6,285 nt of DNA from Thermoplasmata archaeon. Its GTDB lineage: Archaea; Thermoplasmatota; Thermoplasmata; Thermoplasmatales; Thermoplasmataceae. The position numbers were made by a program, and so were the translations under genes. The notes under the pieces are model-generated. The model saw only the letters and a program-made list of their open reading frames with translations. It made no database searches and was not told the DNA's origin. The stretch spans positions 1-6,285 of the forward strand of contig JAJZNS010000022.1 in NCBI GenBank assembly GCA_021811635.1, written 5' to 3'. Positions 1 to 6,271 of the stretch are shown one piece after another (position 1 is the stretch's first letter; the number at the start of each line of letters is the position of its first letter).

Positions 1-508
1 CTAAACCGAACTGCGTACCCCTTTCCCCCTGCGAAAGCTCGTGCAGTTCATCCGCAATCACGAACTTCACATGAGTCAGCAGCTTCCTCAATATCTTGCC
101 CTTGAGCATGATCTGAAGAGATTCCGGCGTGGTGATAAGTATGGAAGGGGGGTGCGTGGTAACCCTTCTGCGCTCTGCCTGTGTCATATCGCTGTGCTTA
201 AGCTGGATTGTGATGCCTGTGTGGCTGGCGTAATCAAGCAGCCTGGACTGCATGTCCCTGTTAAGTGCCCTCAATGGGGTGACGTACAGCACGCTGATTG
301 GATCGCCTGGTTCGTCCATGAGCTTCTGGAATATCGGTACCATGGCAGCTTCGGTCTTTCCGCTGCCTGTGGGGGATATCAGCAACGCATTCTCCCCTTT
401 CATTACATGCGGGAAGAAGCCTTTCTGGGCCTCCGTGAACTGCGTGAAGCCACGTGCAAGGAGCATTCTCATGATGGCGTCGTTGAACGCAAAACCTTCA
501 TTTATCAA
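1..508 (-). CDS. lhr: Lhr-type superfamily 2 DNA helicase, N-terminal part (runs off the left edge)
   Basis: This is the first 169 residues of an ATP-dependent nucleic-acid helicase; the C-terminus lies beyond position 1. Seen by translating the minus strand: a Q-motif-like segment (FTEAQ, residues 24-28), Walker A PTGSGKTEAA (46-55), motif Ia VTPLRALNRDM (76-86), an HSDMTQAER segment (105-113), motif Ib ITTPESLQIML (125-135) and motif II DELH (153-156) followed by EL and GERG. The ITTPESL plus DExHEL combination is typical of the Lhr family, which acts in DNA repair and recombination in archaea and many bacteria. The usual motif II is DEIH or DEVH, so Leu is a mild variant. The frame opens after a TAA inside the transporter gene. 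I prefer a TTG start at 508 because GGGGGTG lies 9 nt upstream; a GTG at 520 and an ATG at 472 are alternatives. The start overlaps the transporter's end by 11 nt, suggesting co-transcription. Helicase class is near certain; the exact start is not. Confidence 0.88.
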   Translation of the reverse strand, partial: MINEGFAFNDAIMRMLLARGFTQFTEAQKGFFPHVMKGENALLISPTGSGKTEAAMVPIFQKLMDEPGDPISVLYVTPLRALNRDMQSRLLDYASHTGITIQLKHSDMTQAERRRVTTHPPSILITTPESLQIMLKGKILRKLLTHVKFVIADELHELSQGERGTQFGL

Positions 509-1733
509 GTATCTGGACACCCCCTGGGGTTGAGGTTCTCTGGGAGATTATCCTTCCGCCGATCAGCAGCATGAAGAACGATATTGTGGTTCCTATTGCA
601 GCAATTATCCCCCAGAATATGATTGGGGAATACGAGAAATACTGCATCAGTGATGTTCCCATCAGCGGTGCCATCGGGGTGACGAAACCGGAGACAAGGT
701 AGAAAGCGCCAAAATACTGGCCTCTCCTGTCATCGGGAGCTATCTTCGACACAACCGAGCTGGTGACTGGCGAAATTGTGTTTTCCCCGAGCGTCAGGAA
801 GAAAACGTCTATGACCAGAAAGGCAAACCCAGAAAACAGGGAGAGGGCGAAGAAGCTGACTGCATAGATCATGCCGCCGATAAACATTCTCACATGATCC
901 GGGATGTTGATCATCATCCGGTTAGTCGGGAGTTGCAGCAGCACCACGAATAACCCGTTCAGAGAGTAAAGTATGCCGATTGTGACATTCGGTATCCTGT
1001 CGAAAGAAGTCCAGAAAAGCGTGAGGGTAGTGCCCCACTGGCCAGCGACGAACCATATCGAAGCCATCAGCAATGCTATTGCCAGGAATTTTTTATCGCT
1101 CCTTGGAAAGGCGATCGACGACCTTTCCTTCACCATGTTCTTGTTGGTTTCTGTAATCATAACGTATATGACAAGCTCAACAAAACTCATCAGCAGGGTG
1201 GAAAGGAAAACATAGCTCAGGCTAAAGTCAGACAGAAAGCCCCCCACCGCAGGCCCGATGGAAAAACCCAGGTTGCCCGCTATCCTTGTGATGGAAAAGG
1301 CATCAGTTCTCTGGACTTCGGAAACAGAATCTGTAATGATTGCATTGTCCACGATCCACTGGATAGAGAAGAGCGGCTCAGATGAAATAAGCGCAATGAA
1401 GAAGATAATCGTAGGAAGGTTGAGGTAAGCTGAAAGGAAAACCATAAAGAAAATCAGTATCCCGAACGGCATAGTCATCAGAGCCACCTTTCTCCGTCCA
1501 AGTTTGTCGCAGAGGTTCCCGCCATAGACGCTGACAGGTATTGAGAAAAGAGCTGTGAGCGTGAAAAGCAGTCCTATCACGTCGTACTGCACACCCCGGT
1601 AGTTGAAAAGATACACTGGGAGGAATATCCATGTCTGGCTCCTGCCGAATATGCGTATCAGCTGGGCCCATGAGACCAGAACAAGGGGCCTGTTTTTCAT
1701 CAGAGAAACGTAGTTCCTCCCAAAGGATGGCAA
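498..1733 (-). CDS. Major Facilitator Superfamily transporter (12-helix, exporter-like)
   Basis: A 411-residue integral membrane protein expected to move a small molecule across the cytoplasmic membrane using an ion gradient. The chain is almost entirely hydrophobic helices and has the length usual for 12-helix MFS carriers. The loop after helix 2 carries MFS motif A (GGNLCDKLGRRK, residues 71-82, with Asp76 and Arg80/81). Residues 150-167 (RIAGNLGFSIGPAVGG) match the glycine- and proline-rich helix-5 motif of drug/H+ antiporters. A hydrophilic loop near residues 194-215 separates the two halves, and residues 316-349 (GENTISPV, then APDDRRGQYFG) resemble the second half of MdtH-like exporters. 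Substrate cannot be read from sequence. TTG at 1733 is preferred because GGTG lies 7 nt upstream and a TATA box sits about 40 nt upstream. An ATG at 1700 would remove 11 residues and still keep helix 1, but its nearest GGAGG is 15 nt away. The 3' end overlaps the helicase gene. Confidence 0.9.
   Translation of the reverse strand: MPSFGRNYVSLMKNRPLVLVSWAQLIRIFGRSQTWIFLPVYLFNYRGVQYDVIGLLFTLTALFSIPVSVYGGNLCDKLGRRKVALMTMPFGILIFFMVFLSAYLNLPTIIFFIALISSEPLFSIQWIVDNAIITDSVSEVQRTDAFSITRIAGNLGFSIGPAVGGFLSDFSLSYVFLSTLLMSFVELVIYVMITETNKNMVKERSSIAFPRSDKKFLAIALLMASIWFVAGQWGTTLTLFWTSFDRIPNVTIGILYSLNGLFVVLLQLPTNRMMINIPDHVRMFIGGMIYAVSFFALSLFSGFAFLVIDVFFLTLGENTISPVTSSVVSKIAPDDRRGQYFGAFYLVSGFVTPMAPLMGTSLMQYFSYSPIIFWGIIAAIGTTISFFMLLIGGRIISQRTSTPGGVQILDK
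518..524 (-). promoter_or_regulatory. Ribosome binding site for the helicase TTG start
   Basis: The minus strand reads GGGGGTG here, close to the archaeal consensus GGAGGTG, and ends 9 nt before the TTG at 508. It lies inside the last codons of the transporter gene, as expected for translation of an overlapping downstream gene. It is the main reason for preferring TTG over the downstream ATG at 472. Confidence 0.5.
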
Positions 1734-1740
1734 GCTGATA

Positions 1741-1744
1741 CACC
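1741..1744 (-). promoter_or_regulatory. Short ribosome binding site (GGTG) for the transporter TTG start
   Basis: The minus strand has GGTG, the 3' part of the archaeal GGAGGTGA consensus, separated by 7 nt from the TTG at 1733. It is short, so the support is modest, but no better site precedes the alternative ATG at 1700. It also forms the end of the TTTAACGGTG element discussed elsewhere. Confidence 0.4.
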
Positions 1745-1759
1745 GTTAAATGGGGGCAT
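1741..1759 (-). repeat. Copy 2 of the short element (ATGCCC-CCA-TTTAACGGTG) ahead of the transporter
   Basis: The minus strand reads ATGCCCCCATTTAACGGTG between the TATA box (1771-1776) and the TTG start (1733). It contains the putative GGTG ribosome site. It matches the element at 6237-6252 apart from a 3-nt insertion. Lying at the expected transcript start, it could bind a repressor. Confidence 0.35.
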
Positions 1760-1770
1760 CCACGGGCTAC

Positions 1771-1780
1771 ATATAATGAT
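1771..1780 (-). promoter_or_regulatory. Candidate archaeal TATA box for the transporter-helicase unit
   Basis: The minus strand reads ATCATTATAT, with TTATAT as the TATA core. Transcription would be expected to start roughly 25 nt further on, near 1748. That would give a leader of about 15 nt carrying the GGTG ribosome site before the TTG at 1733. No clear upstream BRE purine run is visible. This is inferred from spacing and composition only. Confidence 0.45.
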
Positions 1781-1883
1781 GATCAATAAGCTCTGGCGCC
1801 TTGCAAGCAACATGTTCAACTTGGCAGGAATGGCATCGAGTGACTCCTGAATCATGCACTGAGGAACAGAAATACCGTATGAG

Positions 1884-1892
1884 AGAAAAATC
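1884..1892 (-). terminator. Possible T-run terminator after the formate dehydrogenase operon
   Basis: About 13 nt after the fdhA stop the minus strand reads GGATTTTTCT. Archaeal RNA polymerase often terminates at such T-rich stretches without a hairpin. The run is only five Ts followed by a CT-rich tail, so the call is weak. The rest of 1742-1904 holds the transporter promoter; I see no convincing gene or RNA in it. Confidence 0.3.
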
Positions 1893-1904
1893 CTGGAGGG
1901 AATC

Positions 1905-4583
1905 TCAGATCTTCCTTATCCTGATTCGTGTGTCCTTGTACGCAGGGGTCTTTGTGAGCGGATCCAGGGTGGATGATGTGAGCACGTTAACCGGCATCCC
2001 GGCGAAGTGGAACGTTGCAAAGGTGACCCCATCCGTCAGGGAGTCGCTTTTCTTTACCCGGCAGTTTATCCTGCCGGCCGCAGATTCAGCCTCCACCATA
2101 TCGCCGTCGGAAAGGCCCATCCGTTTCATGTCATGACTGCTCATTTCAAGGAACGGCCCTTCTCCAACTTCGGTAAGGATATGCGATCTTGAAGTCATTG
2201 TGGCAGTATGGTACTGCTCCCTCTTCCTCCCCGTAATCATCACGAATGGATAGGCTGCATCCTCGGTCCTGTTCCATTCTATCGGCCTGAACTTTGCCTT
2301 CCCTCTCATGGGATGCCCGGAATGCAGTATTTCGGTGCCCTTTGAATCTTTGTCGGGGACGGGCCATTTCAGGCCTCCCTTCTCAAGCCTGCCGTGGCTC
2401 ACCCCTTGCCATGCAGGCACAAGGTCTGATATCTCATCCATTATTGATCGGGAGTCGTCGAATGAGAGGTTGTAGCCGAGCCTCTCTGAAAGGTCACTGT
2501 AGATCTTCCAGTCTGGCATTGCCTCTCCCGGCGGATCGAAAATCTTTCTCACAAGCTGAATGCGCCTTTCAGTGTTTGTAAAGGTCCCGGTTTTCTCGAA
2601 TGTCGATGCGGCCGGCAGTATGATGTCGGCATATTCGGCAGTTTCCGTCATGAAAATGTCCTGAACAACCAGAAAGTCCAGGGACCTGAAAGCCCTGTCA
2701 ACTTCCGAGGAGTTCGGATGGCTCCTTATGGAATTCTCGCCGCTTATGTACATCAGCTTGAGATTACCGCCTATTGCCTTTTCAATCATTTCCGTGCTCT
2801 TCCAACCTATCTCGAGCGGGAGTTTCACGTTCCATTTTTCCTCAAACTTCCGCCTTATTTCCGGATCCAGCATATTCTGGTATCCCGGAAGGGAACCGGG
2901 TGCACCGCCCACGTCTGCTCCACCCTGCACGTTGTTCTGCCCCCTCAGGGGATTGAGACCGCCGCCTGGTATTCCGATGTTCCCTGTGAGGATGGCCAGG
3001 TTGACCAGCGAGGATACGTTGTCTGAACCGTTGGAATGCTCCGTTATGCCGAGAGTCCAGTAAATGCTCGCCGGCTTGCTTTCAGCGTACAGCTTTGCGA
3101 CCCTTTCGATTTCATTCCTGCTTACGCCGGTGATTTCGTATGCTGCATCGAGATCGAATGCCCGGAGACTTGATGCATATTCTTCGAATCCTTCCGCGTG
3201 ATCCCTTACGTATCCAGAATCGTACAGGTTGTTTTCCACAATGTACCTGGCAATGCATGAGAAGAGGTAGGCGTCGCTTCCAGGCTTGATCTGCAGGAAT
3301 ATATCGGCCCTTTCAGCGAGTTCGACCCTTCTCGGATCAATCACGATCAGGAATGTCCCGTTTTTCTTTGCACGCTTGATGAACGAACTTACAACAGGAT
3401 GAGCCCTGTCCGTATTCGATCCCACTACCATTACGAGCCTGGAATTACTGAGATCGTGGACAGGATTCGTGGAGGAACCGGCCCCCAGAGCCAGTGACAG
3501 CATCCTTGCTGAAGGCGAATGGCAAAGTGTGGCGGACTGATCCACGTTATCTGAACCCAGGGCGGCTCGCATGAATTTCTGGAAGGCATAGACGTCCTCA
3601 TTGGTCGCCCTGTCGCATGCTATGCCTGCTATTGCACGCGGCCCAAACCTTTCTTTTGTCTCCCTGATTCTGGACGCAATAATTCCAAGAGCCTCATCCC
3701 ACGTTGCCCTCCTGAATACCTCATCCACTTTCCTGCTGCCGAGCGGCGCCCTGGCTATGCCTTCCCTGCGGACCATTGGATAGAGCAGCCTGTCCCTGCT
3801 GCTCTCGAATTCGAAACCGAATTTGCCCTTGACGCAGAGTTTGCCGTCATTTACGGAATGCCCGCTGACCCCCTTTGCCCAGATGATTGTATTACCCCTG
3901 ACCCCATATTCCACTGTGCAGCCGACTGCGCAGTAAGGGCATATGGTTGTCACCGTTCTTTCCGGTACCATCCAGCCCTTCTCTATCAGGGCACCGGATG
4001 GGCATACGTCAGTGCAGGCACCGCAGGATACGCAACCTGATGAACCCAGTGGGGCGCCGGCATCAAACGTAATCCTCAGAAACTGCCCTTTCCCGGCCAT
4101 CTCAATGATTTCGTTGCTCTGTTCATCCCTGCATGCTATGACGCATTTCCTGCATTCTATGCATAGATCCGGGTGGAATTCAATGGCCGGGTGGCTATCG
4201 TCAACACGGGATACTGGTTTCACTGTAACGGTTTGCGGTAATACCCCATATTCCCTTGCAAGGCTGTGTACTGAGCATTTTGCCTCGCTTTCCCCATCAT
4301 GGCTGCCGTGGTTTTCCAGGATCAGCCCGATCAGCGTCTTTCTGTAATCCCGCAACCTCTCCGATTCAGTGACAACGGAAATTCCATCCCTGACCTGCGT
4401 CGAGCAGGCAGGGACCAGTTTCTGCGCGCCTTCGACCTGCACCATGCACAGCCTGCACACCCCGTTTTCATGACCCTCGAAGTTGCAGAGGGTTGGTATA
4501 TCCGTCCCTGTTTCCCTGCAGGCCTCAAGGATGGATTGCCCATCGCTTGCCTCGCGAATTGTGCCGTTTATCGTGATCCTCAT
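1905..4583 (-). CDS. fdhA: Formate dehydrogenase catalytic (alpha) subunit, Cys-type, Mo/W-bis-MGD, with NuoG-like Fe-S N-terminus
   Basis: 892 residues; oxidises formate to CO2 (or the reverse) in a soluble FdsA/NuoG-type complex. Domains in order: plant-type [2Fe-2S] (Cys33, 43, 46, 60); a NuoG-type His-Cys3 region (His92, Cys103) that seems degenerate; two [4Fe-4S] ferredoxin motifs (Cys141/144/147/151 and 184/187/190/194); the molybdopterin oxidoreductase [4Fe-4S] (Cys215/218/222/250) followed by Lys252; the catalytic core; and a C-terminal dinucleotide-binding domain starting near ITGRKREQYHTATMT. The active site shows the formate dehydrogenase signature: Cys354-His355 (LCHSP, TGC codon, so cysteine and not selenocysteine) and Arg547/Gln549 in NPLRGQNNVQG, matching SeCys140, His141, Arg333 and Gln335 of E. 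coli FdhF. The start at 4583 is chosen because GGTGA lies 4 nt upstream and the ATG overlaps the preceding stop as ATGA; an upstream in-frame ATG at 4622 would lie deep in the neighbour. Whether the metal is Mo or W cannot be seen. The sulfurtransferase FdhD is not in the window. Confidence 0.96.
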   Translation of the reverse strand: MRITINGTIREASDGQSILEACRETGTDIPTLCNFEGHENGVCRLCMVQVEGAQKLVPACSTQVRDGISVVTESERLRDYRKTLIGLILENHGSHDGESEAKCSVHSLAREYGVLPQTVTVKPVSRVDDSHPAIEFHPDLCIECRKCVIACRDEQSNEIIEMAGKGQFLRITFDAGAPLGSSGCVSCGACTDVCPSGALIEKGWMVPERTVTTICPYCAVGCTVEYGVRGNTIIWAKGVSGHSVNDGKLCVKGKFGFEFESSRDRLLYPMVRREGIARAPLGSRKVDEVFRRATWDEALGIIASRIRETKERFGPRAIAGIACDRATNEDVYAFQKFMRAALGSDNVDQSATLCHSPSARMLSLALGAGSSTNPVHDLSNSRLVMVVGSNTDRAHPVVSSFIKRAKKNGTFLIVIDPRRVELAERADIFLQIKPGSDAYLFSCIARYIVENNLYDSGYVRDHAEGFEEYASSLRAFDLDAAYEITGVSRNEIERVAKLYAESKPASIYWTLGITEHSNGSDNVSSLVNLAILTGNIGIPGGGLNPLRGQNNVQGGADVGGAPGSLPGYQNMLDPEIRRKFEEKWNVKLPLEIGWKSTEMIEKAIGGNLKLMYISGENSIRSHPNSSEVDRAFRSLDFLVVQDIFMTETAEYADIILPAASTFEKTGTFTNTERRIQLVRKIFDPPGEAMPDWKIYSDLSERLGYNLSFDDSRSIMDEISDLVPAWQGVSHGRLEKGGLKWPVPDKDSKGTEILHSGHPMRGKAKFRPIEWNRTEDAAYPFVMITGRKREQYHTATMTSRSHILTEVGEGPFLEMSSHDMKRMGLSDGDMVEAESAAGRINCRVKKSDSLTDGVTFATFHFAGMPVNVLTSSTLDPLTKTPAYKDTRIRIRKI

Positions 4584-6139
4584 TGCTTCACCGATCCAAA
4601 CCGGCAGACCCCGGCGTCGCATATTTCATCCAGATGGTCGCCAAATTCCTTCCCGAACCTGGTTACAGTGTCAATGAAAACCCTGCCGTCTGCCTGACCC
4701 AGGGCACATATTGATCCATCGATCATTGCGTTTGCGGTGTTCATCGCCTGCTTCAGTTCCCCTTCACTGGCTTTTCCGCTGATCACATCCTCAAGAACCC
4801 TGACAAGTTCCTTGCTTCCGTACCTGCATGGCATGCACTTTCCGCACGATTCGTCGCGGAAAAAGCGTGCCGTTTTAAGAAGGGTATCGATAATGCACCT
4901 CTCCCTGGAAAGCACAATCATTGCGCCAGTGCCGAAACCCGCTCCTGCACTCCTCACTGAGTCGAAGTCAAGCTTGAGTTCCGCACTGAACGGAAGCATG
5001 CCCCCAGAGAGCCCGCCGGGCATTATGGCCTTCACATCTGCCAGATCCGTCTTACCCTGCTTCTCTATTACCTCACCTGCAGGAGAACCGATCCTGATCC
5101 TGTACAGGCCAGGCGCACCAACGTCTCCAGTAACGCTGTACCTCTTGAAGATGCTGCCATCCTTTTCCCTTGAAAGTTGCGCCACTGCTGCAAGCGTCTC
5201 AACGTTCTGAACAAGGGTCGGCTTTCCGAAAAGACCGATTTCTGTTGGAAACGGCGGCCTCAGCCTTGGCTCGCTCCTCTTCCCCTCTATCGCCTCCATC
5301 AGGGCCGTTTCCTCGCCGGTGACATAAGATCCACCCACTCTTGCTACCGTGATCTCGGGAAGAAGTGTCTTCGTCTCCCTGACCTCGTACATCTCCCTCA
5401 TTTCTGATATGGCCTTCTCCAGGCTTTCAGCCGCAAGTTTATACTCCTTCTTCAGGCCTATGACTATCTTCCATATGCAGTTAACACGGGCAGTTATCAG
5501 GGCGCCCTCTAGAAACCCATGAGGGTTCAGCTCAAGGATTTCCCTGTCCTTGAACGTACCAGGCTCCCCTTCGTGCGCATTTACCAGAAGAAATGAATCG
5601 TCAGTCCTGTTCTGAATGAAGGATTTCCACTTTGCGGCTACCGGGAACCCAGCGCCACCCATGCCCTTGAGTCCGGATTTTTCAACCATGGAGAGTATGT
5701 CAATCTTGCTTCCCGTCACCATCAGGGCGTTGAGTGTTGTATATCCTCCCCTTGAAATGTATTTCTCTATTGTTTCTCTCGTTTTGGTAACGTATTCCCT
5801 TGTGCTTTCAGGGATCTCACTGTAATTCTCCCTGCTGCCAGACACGTACTTCCCTTTAATCCTCATCACCGGGGCATGGTCGCAATAACCCAGGCATGAT
5901 GACTTTGCCAGACCGTCTTGTTCTGTCGATCCAGAATCAGCATTTCGCTTCATGAGGCACGGAAGTCCCGTGCAAATCCTGTCCTCACCTCTGTCCGCCT
6001 CGTAGAAGGAAATGAGGGATTCGACCCTGGATAACGGTACGTGGTGCACTTTTGCAATTTCAGCTTTCTGATCCGTGGTTGCCTCTCCCGCCGAGGAAAC
6101 TCTTTCGATCGCATCCATGATGCTTTCCTCGGTATTCAT
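4580..6139 (-). CDS. NuoE-NuoF-like fusion: FMN/Fe-S diaphorase subunit of formate dehydrogenase (FdsB/FdsG-like)
   Basis: 519 residues; the electron-exit module expected to pass electrons from FdhA through Fe-S clusters to FMN and then NAD(P)+. Residues 1-100 are a shortened NuoE-like thioredoxin-fold [2Fe-2S] domain: a helical lead-in ending SLISFYEA, then Cys56-x4-Cys61 and Cys82-x3-Cys86. Residues 130-519 are NuoF-like: glycine-rich FMN loop GLKGMGGAGFP (156-166), NAHEGEPGTFKDRE (187-200), VTGEETALMEAIEG (273-286), PTLVQNVETL (307-316), and the N3-type [4Fe-4S] ligands Cys432/435/438 (ESCGKCMPCRYG) with Cys478. Separate NuoE (about 160 residues) and NuoF proteins are more usual, although FdsB-like proteins of similar length exist. 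Several FMN/NADH pocket residues differ from the family norm (see findings). The start at 6139 has AGGAGGG 5 nt upstream; a TTG at 6187 would add 16 residues without a visible ribosome site. First gene of the operon, coupled to fdhA. It is not part of complex I here, as no other nuo genes accompany it. Confidence 0.92.
   Translation of the reverse strand: MNTEESIMDAIERVSSAGEATTDQKAEIAKVHHVPLSRVESLISFYEADRGEDRICTGLPCLMKRNADSGSTEQDGLAKSSCLGYCDHAPVMRIKGKYVSGSRENYSEIPESTREYVTKTRETIEKYISRGGYTTLNALMVTGSKIDILSMVEKSGLKGMGGAGFPVAAKWKSFIQNRTDDSFLLVNAHEGEPGTFKDREILELNPHGFLEGALITARVNCIWKIVIGLKKEYKLAAESLEKAISEMREMYEVRETKTLLPEITVARVGGSYVTGEETALMEAIEGKRSEPRLRPPFPTEIGLFGKPTLVQNVETLAAVAQLSREKDGSIFKRYSVTGDVGAPGLYRIRIGSPAGEVIEKQGKTDLADVKAIMPGGLSGGMLPFSAELKLDFDSVRSAGAGFGTGAMIVLSRERCIIDTLLKTARFFRDESCGKCMPCRYGSKELVRVLEDVISGKASEGELKQAMNTANAMIDGSICALGQADGRVFIDTVTRFGKEFGDHLDEICDAGVCRFGSVKQ
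4588..4592 (-). promoter_or_regulatory. Ribosome binding site GGTGA that decides the fdhA start
   Basis: The minus strand reads GGTGAAGCAATGAGG: a GGTGA core 4 nt before the ATG at 4583, with that ATG overlapping the upstream TGA (ATGA). The site sits in the last sense codons of the NuoE/F-like gene, a layout that favours translational coupling and balanced amounts of the two subunits. Confidence 0.7.
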
Positions 6140-6144
6140 TGCAT

Positions 6145-6151
6145 CCCTCCT
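6145..6151 (-). promoter_or_regulatory. Strong Shine-Dalgarno site deciding the start of the NuoE/F-like gene
   Basis: The minus strand reads AGGAGGG followed by ATGCA and then ATG at 6139, an ideal 5-nt spacing. It strongly favours MNTEES as the N-terminus over the longer TTG-started reading at 6187. Confidence 0.8.
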
Positions 6152-6201
6152 CTGCGGTAGCAACGAAAGGTGATAGCTAGGATACAAAGTCCGCCGGCAG
6201 G

Positions 6202-6208
6202 AAATATA
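6202..6208 (-). promoter_or_regulatory. Second TATA-like box of the operon (proximal candidate)
   Basis: The minus strand has TATATTT inside TGTATATTTC. It would place the transcript start near 6180 and give a leader of about 40 nt. Two TATA-like boxes about 29 nt apart leave open which one is used, or whether both are. Confidence 0.35.
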
Positions 6209-6227
6209 CAGTTCATACTCCCAGTAG

Positions 6228-6237
6228 TAATTTATAA
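6228..6237 (-). promoter_or_regulatory. TATA box of the formate dehydrogenase operon (distal candidate)
   Basis: The minus strand reads TTATAAATTA, a near-consensus archaeal TATA box preceded by GTTAAAGGGCA, which could contain a BRE. Start of transcription would be near 6207-6210, giving a leader of about 70 nt. Because TTATAAATTA is nearly symmetrical, the same block can also serve a promoter pointing right. Confidence 0.5.
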
Positions 6238-6252
6238 TGCCCTTTAACGGTG
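6237..6252 (+). repeat. Copy 1 of a short element ATGCCC-TTTAACGGTG in the operon promoter region
   Basis: The plus strand reads ATGCCCTTTAACGGTG immediately beside the TATA block of the formate dehydrogenase operon. The same sixteen bases, with CCA inserted in the middle, occur on the minus strand at 1741-1759 ahead of the transporter. It could be a shared operator or a chance match. Confidence 0.35.
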
Positions 6253-6271
6253 AGACCTACTAAGTTAGGGT

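Noticed and set aside
41..574. Plus-strand open frames at 41-574 and 252-533
   Set aside because: They lie opposite the helicase reading frame, which carries Walker A, motif Ib and motif II in order; the plus-strand translations show no recognisable motifs.
1700..1855. Minus-strand 51-residue frame (starts MIQESLDAIP) between fdhA and the transporter, considered as an FdsD-like small subunit
   Set aside because: No ribosome site, overlaps the transporter promoter and start, and the translation lacks FdsD features.
1776..1862. Possible C/D box sRNA on the plus strand (ATGATGA at 1776-1782, CTGA at 1847-1850 and 1859-1862)
   Set aside because: Spacing is long, no convincing C'/D' boxes and no terminal stem; the ATGATGA lies in the TATA region of the transporter.
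3519..3524. Selenocysteine at the formate dehydrogenase active site
   Set aside because: The codon before the catalytic His is TGC (cysteine), not TGA, and the frame is uninterrupted.
4584..4622. Longer fdhA starting at ATG 4622
   Set aside because: It would add 13 residues (arginine-rich, no homology to the ferredoxin fold) and overlap the upstream gene by 43 nt, while ATG 4583 has GGTGA at 4 nt and the ATGA overlap.
4580..6139. Part of respiratory complex I (nuoEFG)
   Set aside because: The adjacent NuoG-like protein has the complete formate dehydrogenase active site (Cys-His and Arg-Gly-Gln), and no membrane-arm or other nuo genes are present.
6140..6187. Longer NuoE/F-like protein starting at TTG 6187
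   Set aside because: The AGGAGGG site 5 nt before ATG 6139 would then lie inside the coding region, and no ribosome site precedes the TTG.
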